This document shows positions 44,238 through 56,900 of a stretch of 64,000 nucleotides of DNA, one piece after another (positions within the stretch are counted from its first letter, which is position 1; each line of letters opens with the position of its first letter). A program made the position numbers and the translations under genes. The stretch comes from Saturnia japonica. Its lineage: Eukaryota; Arthropoda; Insecta; Lepidoptera; Saturniidae. The stretch lies in assembly GCA_033032175.1 (NCBI GenBank), contig CM065307.1:8556001-8620000 (forward strand), given 5' to 3'. The notes beneath the pieces are model-generated. The model ran no database searches, was not told where the DNA came from, and worked only from the letters and a program-made list of their open reading frames with translations.

Positions 44238-47200
44238 ACTATTTTGATAGCCTACAAATTTATGTCAGAATTTTGAAAGCACAAAAAAAAATGAGGACCA
44301 CTCTAGTGAACCTACGACGTGTCTTGTTTGGGGCGGTCCTTATTTGAAAGTGGTTTCTATATTATTCACTTATTGAGAGTTTTATTAACCTGCTGTGTAT
44401 TTGCATATGTAAACATGTTTATTTTTCTGTCCTTGATGAGAATTAGTGTTTATAATACGCAGCGTATACAACATATAGTTGTATATATGTAGTAAGTGTA
44501 ACTTTATGGATAAAATGTGTAATAAGTTCATACGTAGATATATTATATTGACGAATCTGGGAATTAATTGTTAAAAAGATGGCTGTTAATAAATAAGGAA
44601 ACTATGGAAATTTCACACCTTATAAATGGCTAAATTATGAAATTATCCTTAGTATAAGTAGTAAAAAGTTCACGTGCTGAAATCGAACAGTTGTATATTG
44701 TTATTTTAACTTAACGTTAGAAATTACATAGAGTGATGATAGAATTACTGGATCCTTTCGACTTATGTTCCATAAGGGTGTGTCGTGGTAACAGACAGAA
44801 CGCATACTTCTGATAAAAACAGAAATAACTTTTTGCAAAATTAAGGATATATGAATATTATATTATTTGCAATAATGTACAAATTGTATTTTATGTTTCG
44901 AGTTTGTTTGTCTATTTTGTTTTAAATAGTTTGATTGACTTTGTTTTCTTCTCAAAATTGTTTTTTTTTTACTTAACGAATTTTTTGCCCGTGTGTCCTC
45001 TACCACTGGTTATGATTTCTCGAAATGGACTGTGGACATTAGCGTTCATAATTACCCTGTGGCATCTATCTATACTTGTGATTTTAGGGTTTGTGCCATT
45101 CTTACTTCTGTTAAAGGCAACTTAGTCCAAATAATTTTACATACTATGTACTGTAACAGAATTCTTTTAATCTTTTAAGATTAATACAATACTTGCAATA
45201 TATGTTGGGATACAGCTTAATGAAACACTGCAATCTGTGTGTGTCAGTATGCATCAGTGTAAAAGGACCAATGTCCTTAACGGTAGATTACTGCTTCAAG
45301 GTGGTAGCTTATTTGGTCTTTTTTTATTATAGCAAAGCAAATTGACTGTACTGCATTTGGTGGTAAATACGGTACAGTTCACAAACAATGGAGACCGTCG
45401 CACAGTCTTAAATTTTAACCGAATTGCGGTAGACTGGGTCATTGAAAAGCTCCGAGTTCAATTCTAATAAATTTCTTTTCAGTAGTTTAGGAGTTCTAAT
45501 TTTTTTTTGTGAAAGGTGAATGACCTTCTAAAAACAGTTATTCTTTAGCTATAAATACCTATATAATAAAAAAATCATTATCCCGGGTACTTAATTAACC
45601 TCACGGAGTTTTTAGGGTTTACGTAATTTTTTATTTTTTTATTTCTCGGTTTTCCATCAAATTCCGCAATTAATTTTTGTTATAAAATATGTTAAACACG
45701 ATTACTTATTATACTGTAAAAAATTAAATATTTTCAATGCAGGATCTCGTGAGTTTTTGACGTTCTAAGGTTTCTATCAATTACTATGGAAATAGGGTTG
45801 CCGAAAATACAAGTAATTGAAACTTTAATAAAAATATCTATATATCATATTTAAGCGTGTTTTGAATAGTATTTATTTCTTTTAAAATATATTTAGACTA
45901 TTTTTTAATGTTATTAATATTCATTAGTATGTGTGTAAATTAATTTATGTTTGAAAATTCACAATTTTCGTAATGTTCATATGTAATTACTTCTTTATTA
46001 GAAAGCTTTTAGTAAATAATAAGTTATTGTAATTTTTCGAGTTTCATAGTGTTCGTTTTTTATTTAATGACAACAAAATTCTGCCAATATCACATAGATA
46101 TATTTTTATTAGCAACATTGGTTCACCATTGCTATAATGTTCCAGGGAGTTTTTATCTCAAAATTCATGTTCGTTGTTATTATTTTAATTTCACTTGATC
46201 ACGATAACCAAACTAAGTTATGTAAAATTGGAATACTTTAAAACACGGAGTAAAATAACTCAAATTTTTGAAGTAAAATATAAAAGGTTACCTAAAAGTT
46301 TATAAGATATCGTCAAAAACTTTTTCATAGTCTTCTTGCATACAAGTTACACATTTGTTACTTCTCTGTTCCTGTTATTTACATCCCTTAATCTTATTTT
46401 TACTCATATTATTGACAATTGATATAGCCAACACTTAACATCATATTAAAATACTACAGGGTTTTAGCATTTGCTTAACGAGGGCGGACCCCTTCTCTGT
46501 ACTACATAATGTCGAAGATAGATGTGGAAGATAGTATTCATATGTACATATTATTACACCCATGAGTAATAAAATGCTGTTTATTTGCAGTAATAGGATT
46601 TATTCATACCAAATAAAAGAAATACACAAATAGAACAAACTTTTCAGGTGTTCTTTGTGGCAATTTTAGTTAACAGAAATAACTTCGTATACCACTCTGT
46701 ACTTGTACTAACATACTCTGTGACTTACACCTGCTCTGGATGTAATCCTTTTATAATTTCTTTCCTTTATCGCTTCTTGTATTCGTTTGGATGACAAAAA
46801 TAGAACTTACCTTTTTCGTCGGAATATGGTTTGCTTATCCCTTAAAGTGAATGCGTAACTTGCAGGAAACTCGAGAATTTTTTTTTTTTAAATCGTTCGT
46901 ATATCTTAATGTAATCATATGTTTTGAGAAACATCTTGAGAAAAAAACTGAGTTGCATAATGTCGTAAAAGCGTTTCTATGGGTTCCAGAAAAACTTTAT
47001 ATCTCCTAAACTATTCAAAAGAAATTTAACAGAATTCTATTCGGGGCTTTTAATTTATCCATTCTATCTATTAAAAATGAAAACGGGCATGGCCGTAACT
47101 CGGCCAAAATTTAAGATTGTGCGTCGGTGACACAAATTTTATGGCGGCAAAGTGTCGTAGTTGTTGTTTAGCAGGCGATCCCTTGACGTGATCAGGTCAA

Positions 47201-47700
47201 GTGGATGACTGTAAAATGTGACGTTACTCGATCCAGCTACGGACGAAAAACGAAATTCACTTTATTCGGTTTTTGTGATAATTTTACTTTATGGCTTTAT
47301 TTGGCTTGTTCATTTTGTATGGCTTTATATCATAATGTTTGAGTTAAGTGAAAGCTCGGTCTTATTATGGGATTAAACTTAGCATTCAAGCGTTTGTGAT
47401 CGAGCCAATATCATCACTTTAAAATCTAAAAATTCTATAATTAAATATTTAAATAAATAGTATATTTCTTTTACTTATGGAAATATTATACAATGTATTT
47501 TATTAAAATATAAGAAGAGAAGAAGCAGTGATATTGAATATCCGTGGATATGGTTTTCCAAAAATGTTCTCAATTTTCTCTTTTAATACTTTACATTTAA
47601 ATAAATTCTTTTTTATTTATGTATGATCATATGTTATCAGTAACAAATTACAGATAGTGCATTTATTTATAATTATATTTTGCTTTATATTTGTTTTTAC
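44238..47700. other. Intergenic AT-rich region, no gene recognised
   Basis: About 3.5 kb without convincing exons or bounded transposons on either strand. Open frames here are short and rich in residues coded by A/T codons. A slightly GC-richer patch at 47,085-47,230 has no identified meaning. Confidence 0.5.
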
Positions 47701-47704
47701 TAGT

Positions 47705-48092
47705 AACTAGAGCGCCATCTCCACGAGCTAGTATATCGCTACGAGTCCGTTCCACTATCGTCGGATGATTTCCACGAGACGATTAGTCTCCCGCCTGCGT
47801 ATCGTCGAGAGGCGCGACGGATTGCCGCGTGTCCACAACAGGTTGTTTTGTTGAAATGATTTCAATTTGGTGATAGGCAAGAGAGAAATTAGAAGTGTCA
47901 ATAGTTTAGTATGGCGAGAGTGTGTGACGTATTGCATCGAGTGCGTAGATCTCTTCCTTGTCAATATCACTCATCGTATCGACGCGATAGTATACACCGT
48001 GTGGGGATACGTTCATAGAGTTGTTATTGAAAGAAGTGGCAGGATGATAATATCGTCGCGATAAACTCCTTTGTGGAGGTGGCGCCTAGTTG
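47705..48092. mobile_element. Possible foldback/MITE element
   Basis: The ends aactagagcgccatctccac and (reverse complement) aactaggcgccacctccaca are inverted over about 20 bp with one insertion and one mismatch. No target duplication is clear. Inside is moderately GC-rich with no recognisable protein. Confidence 0.45.
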
Positions 48093-48585
48093 TCTTATAT
48101 AACTTGATTTATGTTTCTCTACAGTTGAATGTTTAAAATGTTGAGCAACTTGTCAGTATTGAGATCGTACACATATAAACTTTTACAGTATAGAAAAATT
48201 GTAAACCTTGTCGTTGAACCTATCACAGTCAGTATTAGATCGATCTGAACGTCTGAATTCAACGATTCCCGAAGTGGACTCCTCGTTTCATATTGTCTGA
48301 ATGCGGACCACGATATTTATATTGGATACATACAATTTATAGATAGAGAAATATACAGGAAAAAGGCAACGGGTCTACCAGAGTTTAAAGTATTGTCATG
48401 ATCCTCTTACGGGACAATGTTCGTAGTTTAAACGATATTTAACCTAAAGCACATGTAAAAGCGTGAAGTGATAGTAAATATTATGTCTACCTATTATCGT
48501 ACTCAAAATATTTCATTTATTGATCTTTCATTTCTTTTTTTTGATTACTTTTAAAACGCTACCAAAGGATCATCTTGTACACCCT

Positions 48586-50232
48586 GGTATCCAAGATGAT
48601 CCCTAGGGCATGGGCAAGATGATCCCGAAGATCATCTCAAACTTATTTTGGGAAGTTATGGGTTTTAGTAAAATTAAATTAAAATAACTTGTCAGACTTA
48701 ACAAAACCTTTATCAATATAACATCTTAGAGCAGTAAACTTAATCTGAGCCAATCTTCATAATAATCAGTCTCAAATAACTATTAACAATCACTACTACA
48801 TATAAGATCATTCCTATAGTTTTAACAAAATTATATAATCTTCTAATGAAACAAATCTCTCTTTGACTAACATAAAAATCTTTAAAAAATTATGTTTTAC
48901 ATAAAACAAATTAGGATTTTGTATAATTAGCTTTACCAAATAAACAATCAATATTAAACTCTCGAAACATGCTAGCTTAAATTTTTTTTTTTTCGCTTTT
49001 TTTCCTGGAGTTATTTGTACACAAATTAAAAATGAATTCATCAGAGTCATCGCTATCAATCCCTGCACAAGCTTCATGACCCCATTTTTGGCGTACACAA
49101 CATTTTATCCATCCTTCAACCATGTTGTCTTTGGAAAATGTTTCCGTGCAGAATAAACATTCAGTGTCATTGTCATCCTCGGATGACTCAGACTCAGGAA
49201 CATATGAAATATCCTTCCTCCTATTTGTTAATCCTTTCCCTTCCCTTTCTGTTTTTTTTTTTTTTCCCCTATTTTCTTTTTAGTCTTTTTATTCGTTTCT
49301 TCTTCTAAATAGTCTTTGTATGGTATGCTAGTTAGGATTGACGTATCATCCACTTGTTTTTTATTGCAAGTGACTTCTTCTGCCTACAATCTTTGGCAAT
49401 GGTTGTATCTGAGATGGAGTAACAAAAAATTGCCCATGTTGGCTATCATCTAGAATTGATGGCGATACACTTTGGTTGGCTGTGTAGCTTGTGGATGGCA
49501 TCGGTGACAAAGGATTGCGAATTGACAGACGCTCTTCATTTATAGGGTTTGGTGATGGCGATGTTGTTTTATTTCGCGAATCTTCGATTTTTTTTAAAGG
49601 TGAGGAATCAGTTGGAGGCAGTTGTTCTATGTAGGCCCCTCTATTTGTGATAAACTCGGATCTTCATTGAATTCCATTTCAGTTGTTGCAGCAGTTATGA
49701 AATCAGCTACGCAAACACGTTCGGGTTAAAAGGGTATATTTCGATTTTGGCAATCCCATTGATAGCATTTAATGGGACTGTTGCTTTTAAATAAGCCTCT
49801 CCAAAAATCTTCGCTATTTGAAATACTGTCACTGGCCTGCCAGCATTGTTATTAATCCACTTTTCGAGTGACTCAAGGGATACATAACACTGACCTCCAA
49901 GGGTTGTAGTCTATGAGTGCAGTGTGGTGGCAGGCAAACAATGGTAACGTGATTTTCCAGTGCTTTTAAAATGACTTCAAGTTTTTTGTTGTGTAAAATG
50001 GCAGTGGCAAATCGCAGTGTATTGGAGGGAGCTAGCTGTCTACGCACAGTATACTTAAATTGGTTGTTATTGAACGATCTCCTTGGACTGACTGATGTCA
50101 CCATGTCAATAATTGATTAATGTAAGGGGGCATTGGCAGCTAGCTTTTCTCAAACAAAATTACTAGATGTCGCTAATAGTTTCGCTGTAATCTAAAGGGC
50201 CCATCTTACCTCAACGGATCATCTCGTACACC
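48586..50232 (-). mobile_element. pogo/DDE_1-type transposon remnant
   Basis: Imperfect inverted ends GGTATCCAAGATGATCC (48,586) and, reverse complement, GGTGTACGAGATGATCC (50,216-50,232). Left-end subterminal DNA holds several more copies of gatgatcc in both orientations. A transposase remnant lies on the minus strand between. The exact left end is unsure because another ggatcatcttgtacaccc word lies just outside it (48,567). Confidence 0.6.
49010..50104 (-). pseudogene. DDE_1-type transposase remnant with C-terminal zinc module
   Basis: The piece 50104-49829 contains LENHVTIVCLPPHCTHRLQP and VMYPLSH, the block around the last catalytic region of pogo/jerky-related DDE_1 transposases. Then comes a Ser/Pro-rich linker broken by stops. 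At about 49,175-49,030 follows a Cys/His-rich end (CLFCTETFS, WIKCCVRQKWGHEACAG) like the PHD-like finger that ends this transposase group. The N-terminal half, including the first catalytic Asp and the DNA-binding domain, is missing. Confidence 0.72.
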
Positions 50233-50451
50233 TTTCTCCTATCTATTCTTTTTAATATATTTTCTTGAAGTTTAATGCTGTCTCTTTAAGGTCGATTTTC
50301 CTACATAGCCCGTGGCACGTAAATTAGATTGGGAACAAAATTGATTATAAACAAATAGTGAAGTCGTTATTTTGCCTTTCCGCGCAACATACTCATTTTA
50401 TACTGAACACGTGTATGTGCTATGCAATATGTATATTATTGTACTCAACTT

Positions 50452-50656
50452 CATTAGCGTAGCTAGAGAGGGGAAAGCTGGGCGCTGCCCACCTTAGGGA
50501 AATCGACCGTATTGACGGAATATTTTATTAAATCAGGATGTCATACCATGCCTTTTTTTTTCGTTCTACTTCTAGATTAGATTACCGACATTAAAAACTT
50601 CAGCTGATCAGCTGGCTGGATGCCCTCACTAGGAAATCTCCCTAGCTACACCAATG
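50452..50656. mobile_element. hAT-type MITE with perfect 8-bp duplication
   Basis: A 205-bp element with ends CATTAGCGTAGCTAGAGAG and CTCCCTAGCTACACCAATG, between two perfect copies of CTCAACTT (50444-50451, 50657-50664). Non-coding. Confidence 0.8.
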
Positions 50657-50664
50657 CTCAACTT

Positions 50665-51861
50665 ACTTGTATTAAGCCATATATTAATAATTAAATTTTA
50701 AAGCGGGTTAAACTCCAGTCGTGCTTCGGAGTCGACGCGCAGCATTTTTTTTAAATTACCAAACACATTACGGAAATGGAAAACTTGACTGGTAACCGAA
50801 TACCTAAACGTAAATCTGGAGTTTTGCTGTGAATGACATATTAAGATTAATAGTAGATCATTTTCGTTTTTCTTTGCATTTGTTATAAAACTACAATCTT
50901 CCATTTAGCCATTGTACTAACTCAGTTTTCTCAGATCCATTTGACACTGACTGTAACCTCTGTTTACACGTTCAAATGTCTTTATGTGTGTGATCACAAT
51001 CTCATTTTTTTAATATCGGTAGTGTGGTAACTTCATATTTCATTGTAAATATTAAAATAAGATTTAGAAATATAAAAATAAGTGCTGCTGCTGTGTAATT
51101 TACTTTTAGTAATACTTTGTGCCAGGGTGTGTTATATTGAAAAGACTTTCTCTGTTTTCTCTATAGCTATATCACTGACACTCTACTATGGGTACATTTA
51201 CCAATAAAATTCTTAATAAATTTTGTAGTGTTTTATTATTCAATAAATATACAAAGTTTCAATTTTTGATTTTACAGTAAATATTTATACAATTTTAGTA
51301 GACATTTAAAACAATGCAATAGAAGAGTTTAGTTATTTCACCGGATACACTGCAATAAGAAAATATATTAAATGAATCCAGAAATAGTTGACTGAAATTG
51401 TAAAAAAAGATCTATCACATTCGCATCGACCTGTTATGTTAAATTATAAGTGTTCATATCTCACTGTTTTATTGACTACCTACAGTGCGTTTTTTATTCC
51501 CACAGAGTAAAATGACATTTCATATAGGTATAAGTTTATTGTGATTTTAAAATAGTTATGTCGCTAATACGAACTAAACGTAAAACTGTATGAGTTAATA
51601 TAACTATTGATAACTGTTCCTGAAAAAACATTGAACCCTCCAAATCTGAAGGCCGAATAAAGGAGACAAAATCGCGTCTCTCGTGGGCCGAAGCGTTTTT
51701 TTAATTATTCGCTGTGTATAAATTTTTATATAAAAATGATGTAATGATAATAGTAAAAGATCGGGTATGTTGAATAACACAAAATATTTCAATTGATAAA
51801 TAAAAACCCTCAATTCAGTATTTACGATTTATATAATTAGAACTTAAAATATACCGACCGG
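50665..51861. other. No gene recognised
   Basis: AT-rich intergenic DNA; 68- and 69-codon minus-strand open frames lack motifs. Confidence 0.5.
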
Positions 51862-51982
51862 TTTTTTTTTTCTGACTATACTGTTAGCCTGAGGGGCCTT
51901 AAAAAGTATAGCCTCTATCGGCTTTTACAGCTTCACCGTGGTTTGGGGGCGAGCGCTTGATCCACTCAGCCATGGCCCTGTG
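51862..51982 (-). repeat. tRNA-derived SINE (family A), copy 4, with A box
   Basis: The most complete copy. The reverse complement begins near atggctgagtggatcaagcg (Pol III A box, TGGCTGAGTGG), runs through cacggtgaagctgtaaaag and ggctaacagtatagtca, and ends in A10. It shows that family A is tRNA-derived. Confidence 0.75.
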
Positions 51983-52834
51983 TGTGCATGCAGTTTTTAT
52001 TTGTATGACAGTGACGCGGAAGTCGTCTTCCAATCAACATCTTATCTTATCGCTTTGTTCTACGGGTAAAGTCGGTAATATACATGTCTGATTAGTCACG
52101 GAGAAAATGTTTCACCTAACAAGTAGTTGTGTTTTATAATGCGTTGTATCACAATTATCACAATATTAAAACGCTAAATCATAATTTTAAATAGATAGAT
52201 ATTCAGCAATGGGTAACGGCAAAAGTGCACAGCAATATGGTATAAAAAACCCTTGGTCTACCACCATATTATTTTAAACCCTATAGAAAATATTTGGGAA
52301 ATTGAAAAATATATATTGCTTTACATAAAATTTAACAGGTAGTGACGAAATTAATGGAAAATTCACTACATATTTGGTATTTCTAGTGGTAGTAATACGG
52401 AATAATATGTTCAATAAACATGCAGTTACATATTTGAACTGTTGATTTATTTAAATTTTTAACAAATAAGATGTAAAAAATTTCGACATAATTTAAGTAA
52501 AATAAACTAATAAAATTCTTTTGTGTACTTGACTGTACCCCTTGACACGCGTACGTAGTCATTGTATCTATACAACACTACAAAAATAAATATGACAAGT
52601 GCAAAACTTTCAAGTTTGAAATTAGTGTTGTCTATTTATTCTGTGGGAAAACGCACTGTAGAGTGTTCTAATAAACAAGGCAAAAGAAATAGGTAAAATA
52701 TACAAAAAGCAGAATCATAGTATAATGAATGAAACGTTAAAAATAAAAATAAAGAACTGTTCAATAGGTATACAACATTTTACTTCAGCTATTGGTGTTT
52801 GACAGGTATATGTGATTGAAGCATATATTTTATA
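51983..52834. other. No gene recognised
   Basis: AT-rich DNA with no exon or bounded element identified. Confidence 0.5.
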
Positions 52835-53350
52835 ACTAGCTGTGCCCGTAGCTTCGCTCACATGGACTACAGAATGCCCGCACGAATCTTGCTCCCATGC
52901 TCTCGCTTATTTTAAAGACAAAAATGCTTACTGTGGGTGTTTCTTAGAAGATAGACGTATACTCACCCAAAAATTTTTTGTAGGTCTTTTTAATTTCTAC
53001 AATTGTTCAGTACATTAATTTGCTATATCTCTTATGGTTTACTCAGTGTAAGCAATTTAAGCGCTCGAATTGATTCGCCATGACCAGTTTTTTTTTATTT
53101 GTGCGGAACCCTAATTCTTTTTGTAAAATAAAAGTAGCCCAAGTTACTCCCTGTATCATCAGCTATCTACCAGTGAAAGTCCCGTCAAAATCGGTCCAAC
53201 CGTTTCGGAGATTACCCGAAACAAACAAACAGACAGACAGACAAAAATTAAAAAAAGTGGGTGTTTTGTTATAGGTATCGTATATGCATTTAGTAAAAAG
53301 TTGTTATTTTGACACTACAAACAGACACTTCAATTTTATTAATTGTATAC
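52835..53350 (+). repeat. Interspersed repeat C, copy 4
   Basis: ctagctgtgcccgtagcttc head, cgtcaaaatcggtccaaccg centre, a cagacagacagac run, and the end attaattgtatac. Full length, about 516 bp. Confidence 0.8.
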
Positions 53351-53994
53351 ATGGAAACAATATTAGACGTATTATGTAAATGGTAACAAGTGCGGTACAT
53401 GGACAATGGGCATAGCTACTAGGTATGGAGAGTAGACATAAGGATAATCATCTTAATGGGGAACACGTTGAAAAAACCTGAAAATTATAATTCAAAAACC
53501 CACAAAAATGGTGCTAGCGTAACAAGAGGAAATGATACTTTTCCGTGATTTTATAGTATTTTACTGTTGTAAAACTGAAAAAAATAATTGAACAATAATG
53601 TGATAAGTTTGTGGAGTGAAAATTTGTCCAGGTTTGCGAAATATTAAAAAAAAAAATGTCTTCTTTAAAATTTACGCACTTGCTGCAGTGGCGCCACCCT
53701 AATTTGACGCTTTCCGACGGACACTTTTTTTATACAAAGAGATGGTAATCCTGGTCTCTACCCTTCATACTACTAGGCTAAAAAATGGATGCTTGGCTTC
53801 CCAACAAAGAGAAATGCCTCACAAGAAAACTGCATATAATGTAAACAATATACAAAATGAGTTTAGATTCTAATTGTCAAAGTATTTAATAAATAAAAAT
53901 AGGGCTTGTAATCGGTCCACTCCCGAGAATTATTAAGTACAAGGTATTAATATATTGTTAATAGTTTGTATATTTGTTTGTTATTAAGACTTAC
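53351..53994. other. No gene recognised
   Basis: This could contain further 3' exons of the DUF4795-like gene, but none could be supported. Confidence 0.4.
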
Positions 53995-56900
53995 CTCCCT
54001 CCAAACAGTTGCACTCCTGAAAGACAATTTATTAGTGAGAACATTAAAAAACACTTTTGTATATAGTTTTGTTTATTGTTACATACTGCGTTGATCGTAA
54101 TGGGTTTGTGGGGAGATTTCGCCAGTTCCGATATTTTGTTAGGTGATTTCGTAGTGCACGTAGCTTCCGCAGCACCACCTGTAATATTAACGTTTTATTA
54201 TAAACAACTAGCTGAGCCCGTGGCTTCGCTCACGCGGACTATAGAATGCCCGTGCGAATCCTGCTCCCCGCTCCCGGCTATTTTAAAGACAAAAATGCTT
54301 ATTGGTCTTTTTAATACCTATAATTATGTAGTATATTAGTTTGCTATATCTCTTATGGTTTACTCAGCATAAGCCATTTAAGCGCCCGAATTGATTCACC
54401 ATGACCAGTTTTTTTATTTGTGCGGAACCCTAATTCTTTTTCTAAAATAAAAGTAGCCTAAGTTATTCTCAATGGGCTTTTTGTTGTAGGTATCGTATAT
54501 ACTTTCATATTCATTTTGTAAAAAAACTGTTATTTTGACAACAAACAGACACTTCATTTTTATTAATTGTATAGATAATGTTCCAGAAAGTTCGCGTAAT
54601 ATGTGCTGGGCCCTTAATTCAATCAATCGTGTATCAATCCCTCTCGATGCTATTGCTGCGATACACAGTAATTATTCTAATAACAAACAAAAGAGACTCA
54701 CCTCGCCAAGAGCGGGCGGTGACCTTGACTTTGCCCCATCGACCTGGACCGCAGATTGTGAAGTATGTGTGTGTAAGTGTGTGTGTGCAGCCTCACATCC
54801 CACAGGACACTATCACGCAAGTAATCTGTTCATCAAAACCCTCCTGGGACACCAACTCAAAGTTATACAATGCAAAAACTTCAACCACCATAAATTACAT
54901 ATATCTGAGCGCTAGCCGAACGTCCGGAATGACGTAGTGCGTACAAAATAAACAAACGCGAGTTCACGGCCAAAGCACGAAGCAGACTGGTCTACGTTAG
55001 GACTGTCGATAAAATATCGAAATATCGATTTTATTATTTCGAAATATCGATTATTATTATTATTATTTTGGTCTATATATCGATAGTTCGATATTTAAAT
55101 ATCGATATCGATGGTCGATATCTTTTTAAATTTTTTTTTTTCCTAATTTATTTAATCTACAAAACCATCGTAAACTTAATCTACCGTATTTCATTTACAC
55201 TATATTATATGTTTTCTGTATTCCTATTTTACATATCCTAAAACGAAATGTAATTTTGTATAGATATGCTTCTGTGGTAAAAAAAATACTATAATCTATG
55301 GTATGGATTATCTACGTTACTTACAATTGTTGTTTGTTGTCACTGTCAGCGTTAACAGCTTTGCATAGTGGTTAGCATCTCTACCTCTAGGCTCTATTTA
55401 GTTTATTCTGTAGTTAATATTGAGCGAAGTAAAAAGAGAGGTTATGAAAAATTACTGTTTTAATGTAATGTAGCTGTTAAACCAAGTGTTCACCCCTACA
55501 GTAGGCGCTTCTCCACGTGGAGAACTGCTGAATTAAAGCAGTATTTAGATCAGCCAAATATTTCAAGGTCTTCAAATGCCCTGAAATTTTTGATTGATAG
55601 TAGGCATTTTACTACCGGGCTATCAGAAATAGCTGTTAAATATTTCGTTTCTTCTGCTACATCTACAGCATCTGAACAAGTTGCTTCTACAATCAATCTT
55701 TTAGTGCCTAATAATCATAGTAGTCGAACAGCTGAACATATAAAACAAATAGTATTTTTAAAAACTTACGGGAAAATATAAGTATAAATAATTGAATTAT
55801 TTAAATTTTAAAAATAATTACTAAGAACAACCTAACACTTATATACATTTTTTAATTATATCTGTTTATTAAATATACTGGGCTATAAACTGTGTAAAGT
55901 CTGGCAAATGAAAGTAGGCTGAAATTAGTATGACATACCTTTTTTTTTTTTTTTGTTAACGTGGAGGGAAAACCCGTCATGGGTACACACTCGCCCGGGG
56001 GAACGAGTGGTATGTGAGACTCCTACTCACTAAAAAACTCCACGGTGCACCGTCCGCCGCCATACTGGGGCGACGCGGGCACTGCGCTGGCATTCAGCCG
56101 CGCCGCCCCGGCGGCAAGGCCCGGAAGGGCCGCCCGCTGACGGAGACAGCCCGGTGACGAACTTTCTCCCCGTCCGCCAAACCAGTGCAATGGGAAGACA
56201 GGCCCCCGACCCATCTCCCCTTGGTTCGGCCTGGCAGGAGAAGGAGGCGGATGAACCACCACCTGTCCCCCACCCACCCGTCGTTGGGTTTTTTATAGAG
56301 GTTTTCTCCTCTGTCCCTGCCATAATGTTTGGCATATGGCGGGGGTAAGGGGCGAATGAACGCACCCCCACCCCGCTACCCCGGCCATGATTTTTTACCG
56401 AGGTTTTCTCCTCTGCTGGAATAACCTAATTTGATACTTTACAATATAAAATAATTTGTTTTTACTGAAAAACAGTATTATTTGTACACTACTGCTTGAC
56501 TGCATATGGACGGGTCCAAAAATGGGAATAAGTCTACGAAATAAATCAATACTGCGGTAGTAGCAGCTACTAACCTACTTAGGTAACGTCTTATCAAAAG
56601 AAACTTACCACTAAGTTTTTGATAATTACAATTGCTATAAATTCAAGTTCCCAGAAGGATTCGGGGGAGGCCTTTGCCCTGCAGTGGTTTAGGTTAGGCT
56701 AAGTTAAAAATAATAATATTAAAATGACTAGCGCTAATCGCGTAAAATCGTATTTCTATTCAGACAAAGTAAACTGAAGTTTCGAGATGTAAAATCACTA
56801 CCTATATTGATCCAAATAAAAAAAAAACACGTGACATTTCGAAAAATCAGTTTACTACGTCTGAATCAAAAAAAAGACTAGGTATTATGTAGCAATCTAA

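Noticed and set aside
48814..49098. A 94-codon minus-strand open frame as a separate gene
   Set aside because: It covers the Cys/His end of the pogo-type transposase in another frame and then AT-rich non-coding DNA.
51961..51982. A tRNA gene
   Set aside because: Only an A-box/D-arm-like segment exists, with no anticodon arm, T arm or acceptor pairing; it is the head of a SINE.
54535..54937. Two overlapping plus-strand open frames of about 120 codons
   Set aside because: They begin in the tail of repeat C and overlap the minus-strand exon at 54743-54702 and a CA-rich stretch; no motif.
56023..56371. GC-rich open frames of 84, 113 and 64 codons on both strands
   Set aside because: They lie inside a GC-rich retroelement tail with poly(A); long frames are expected from base composition alone.
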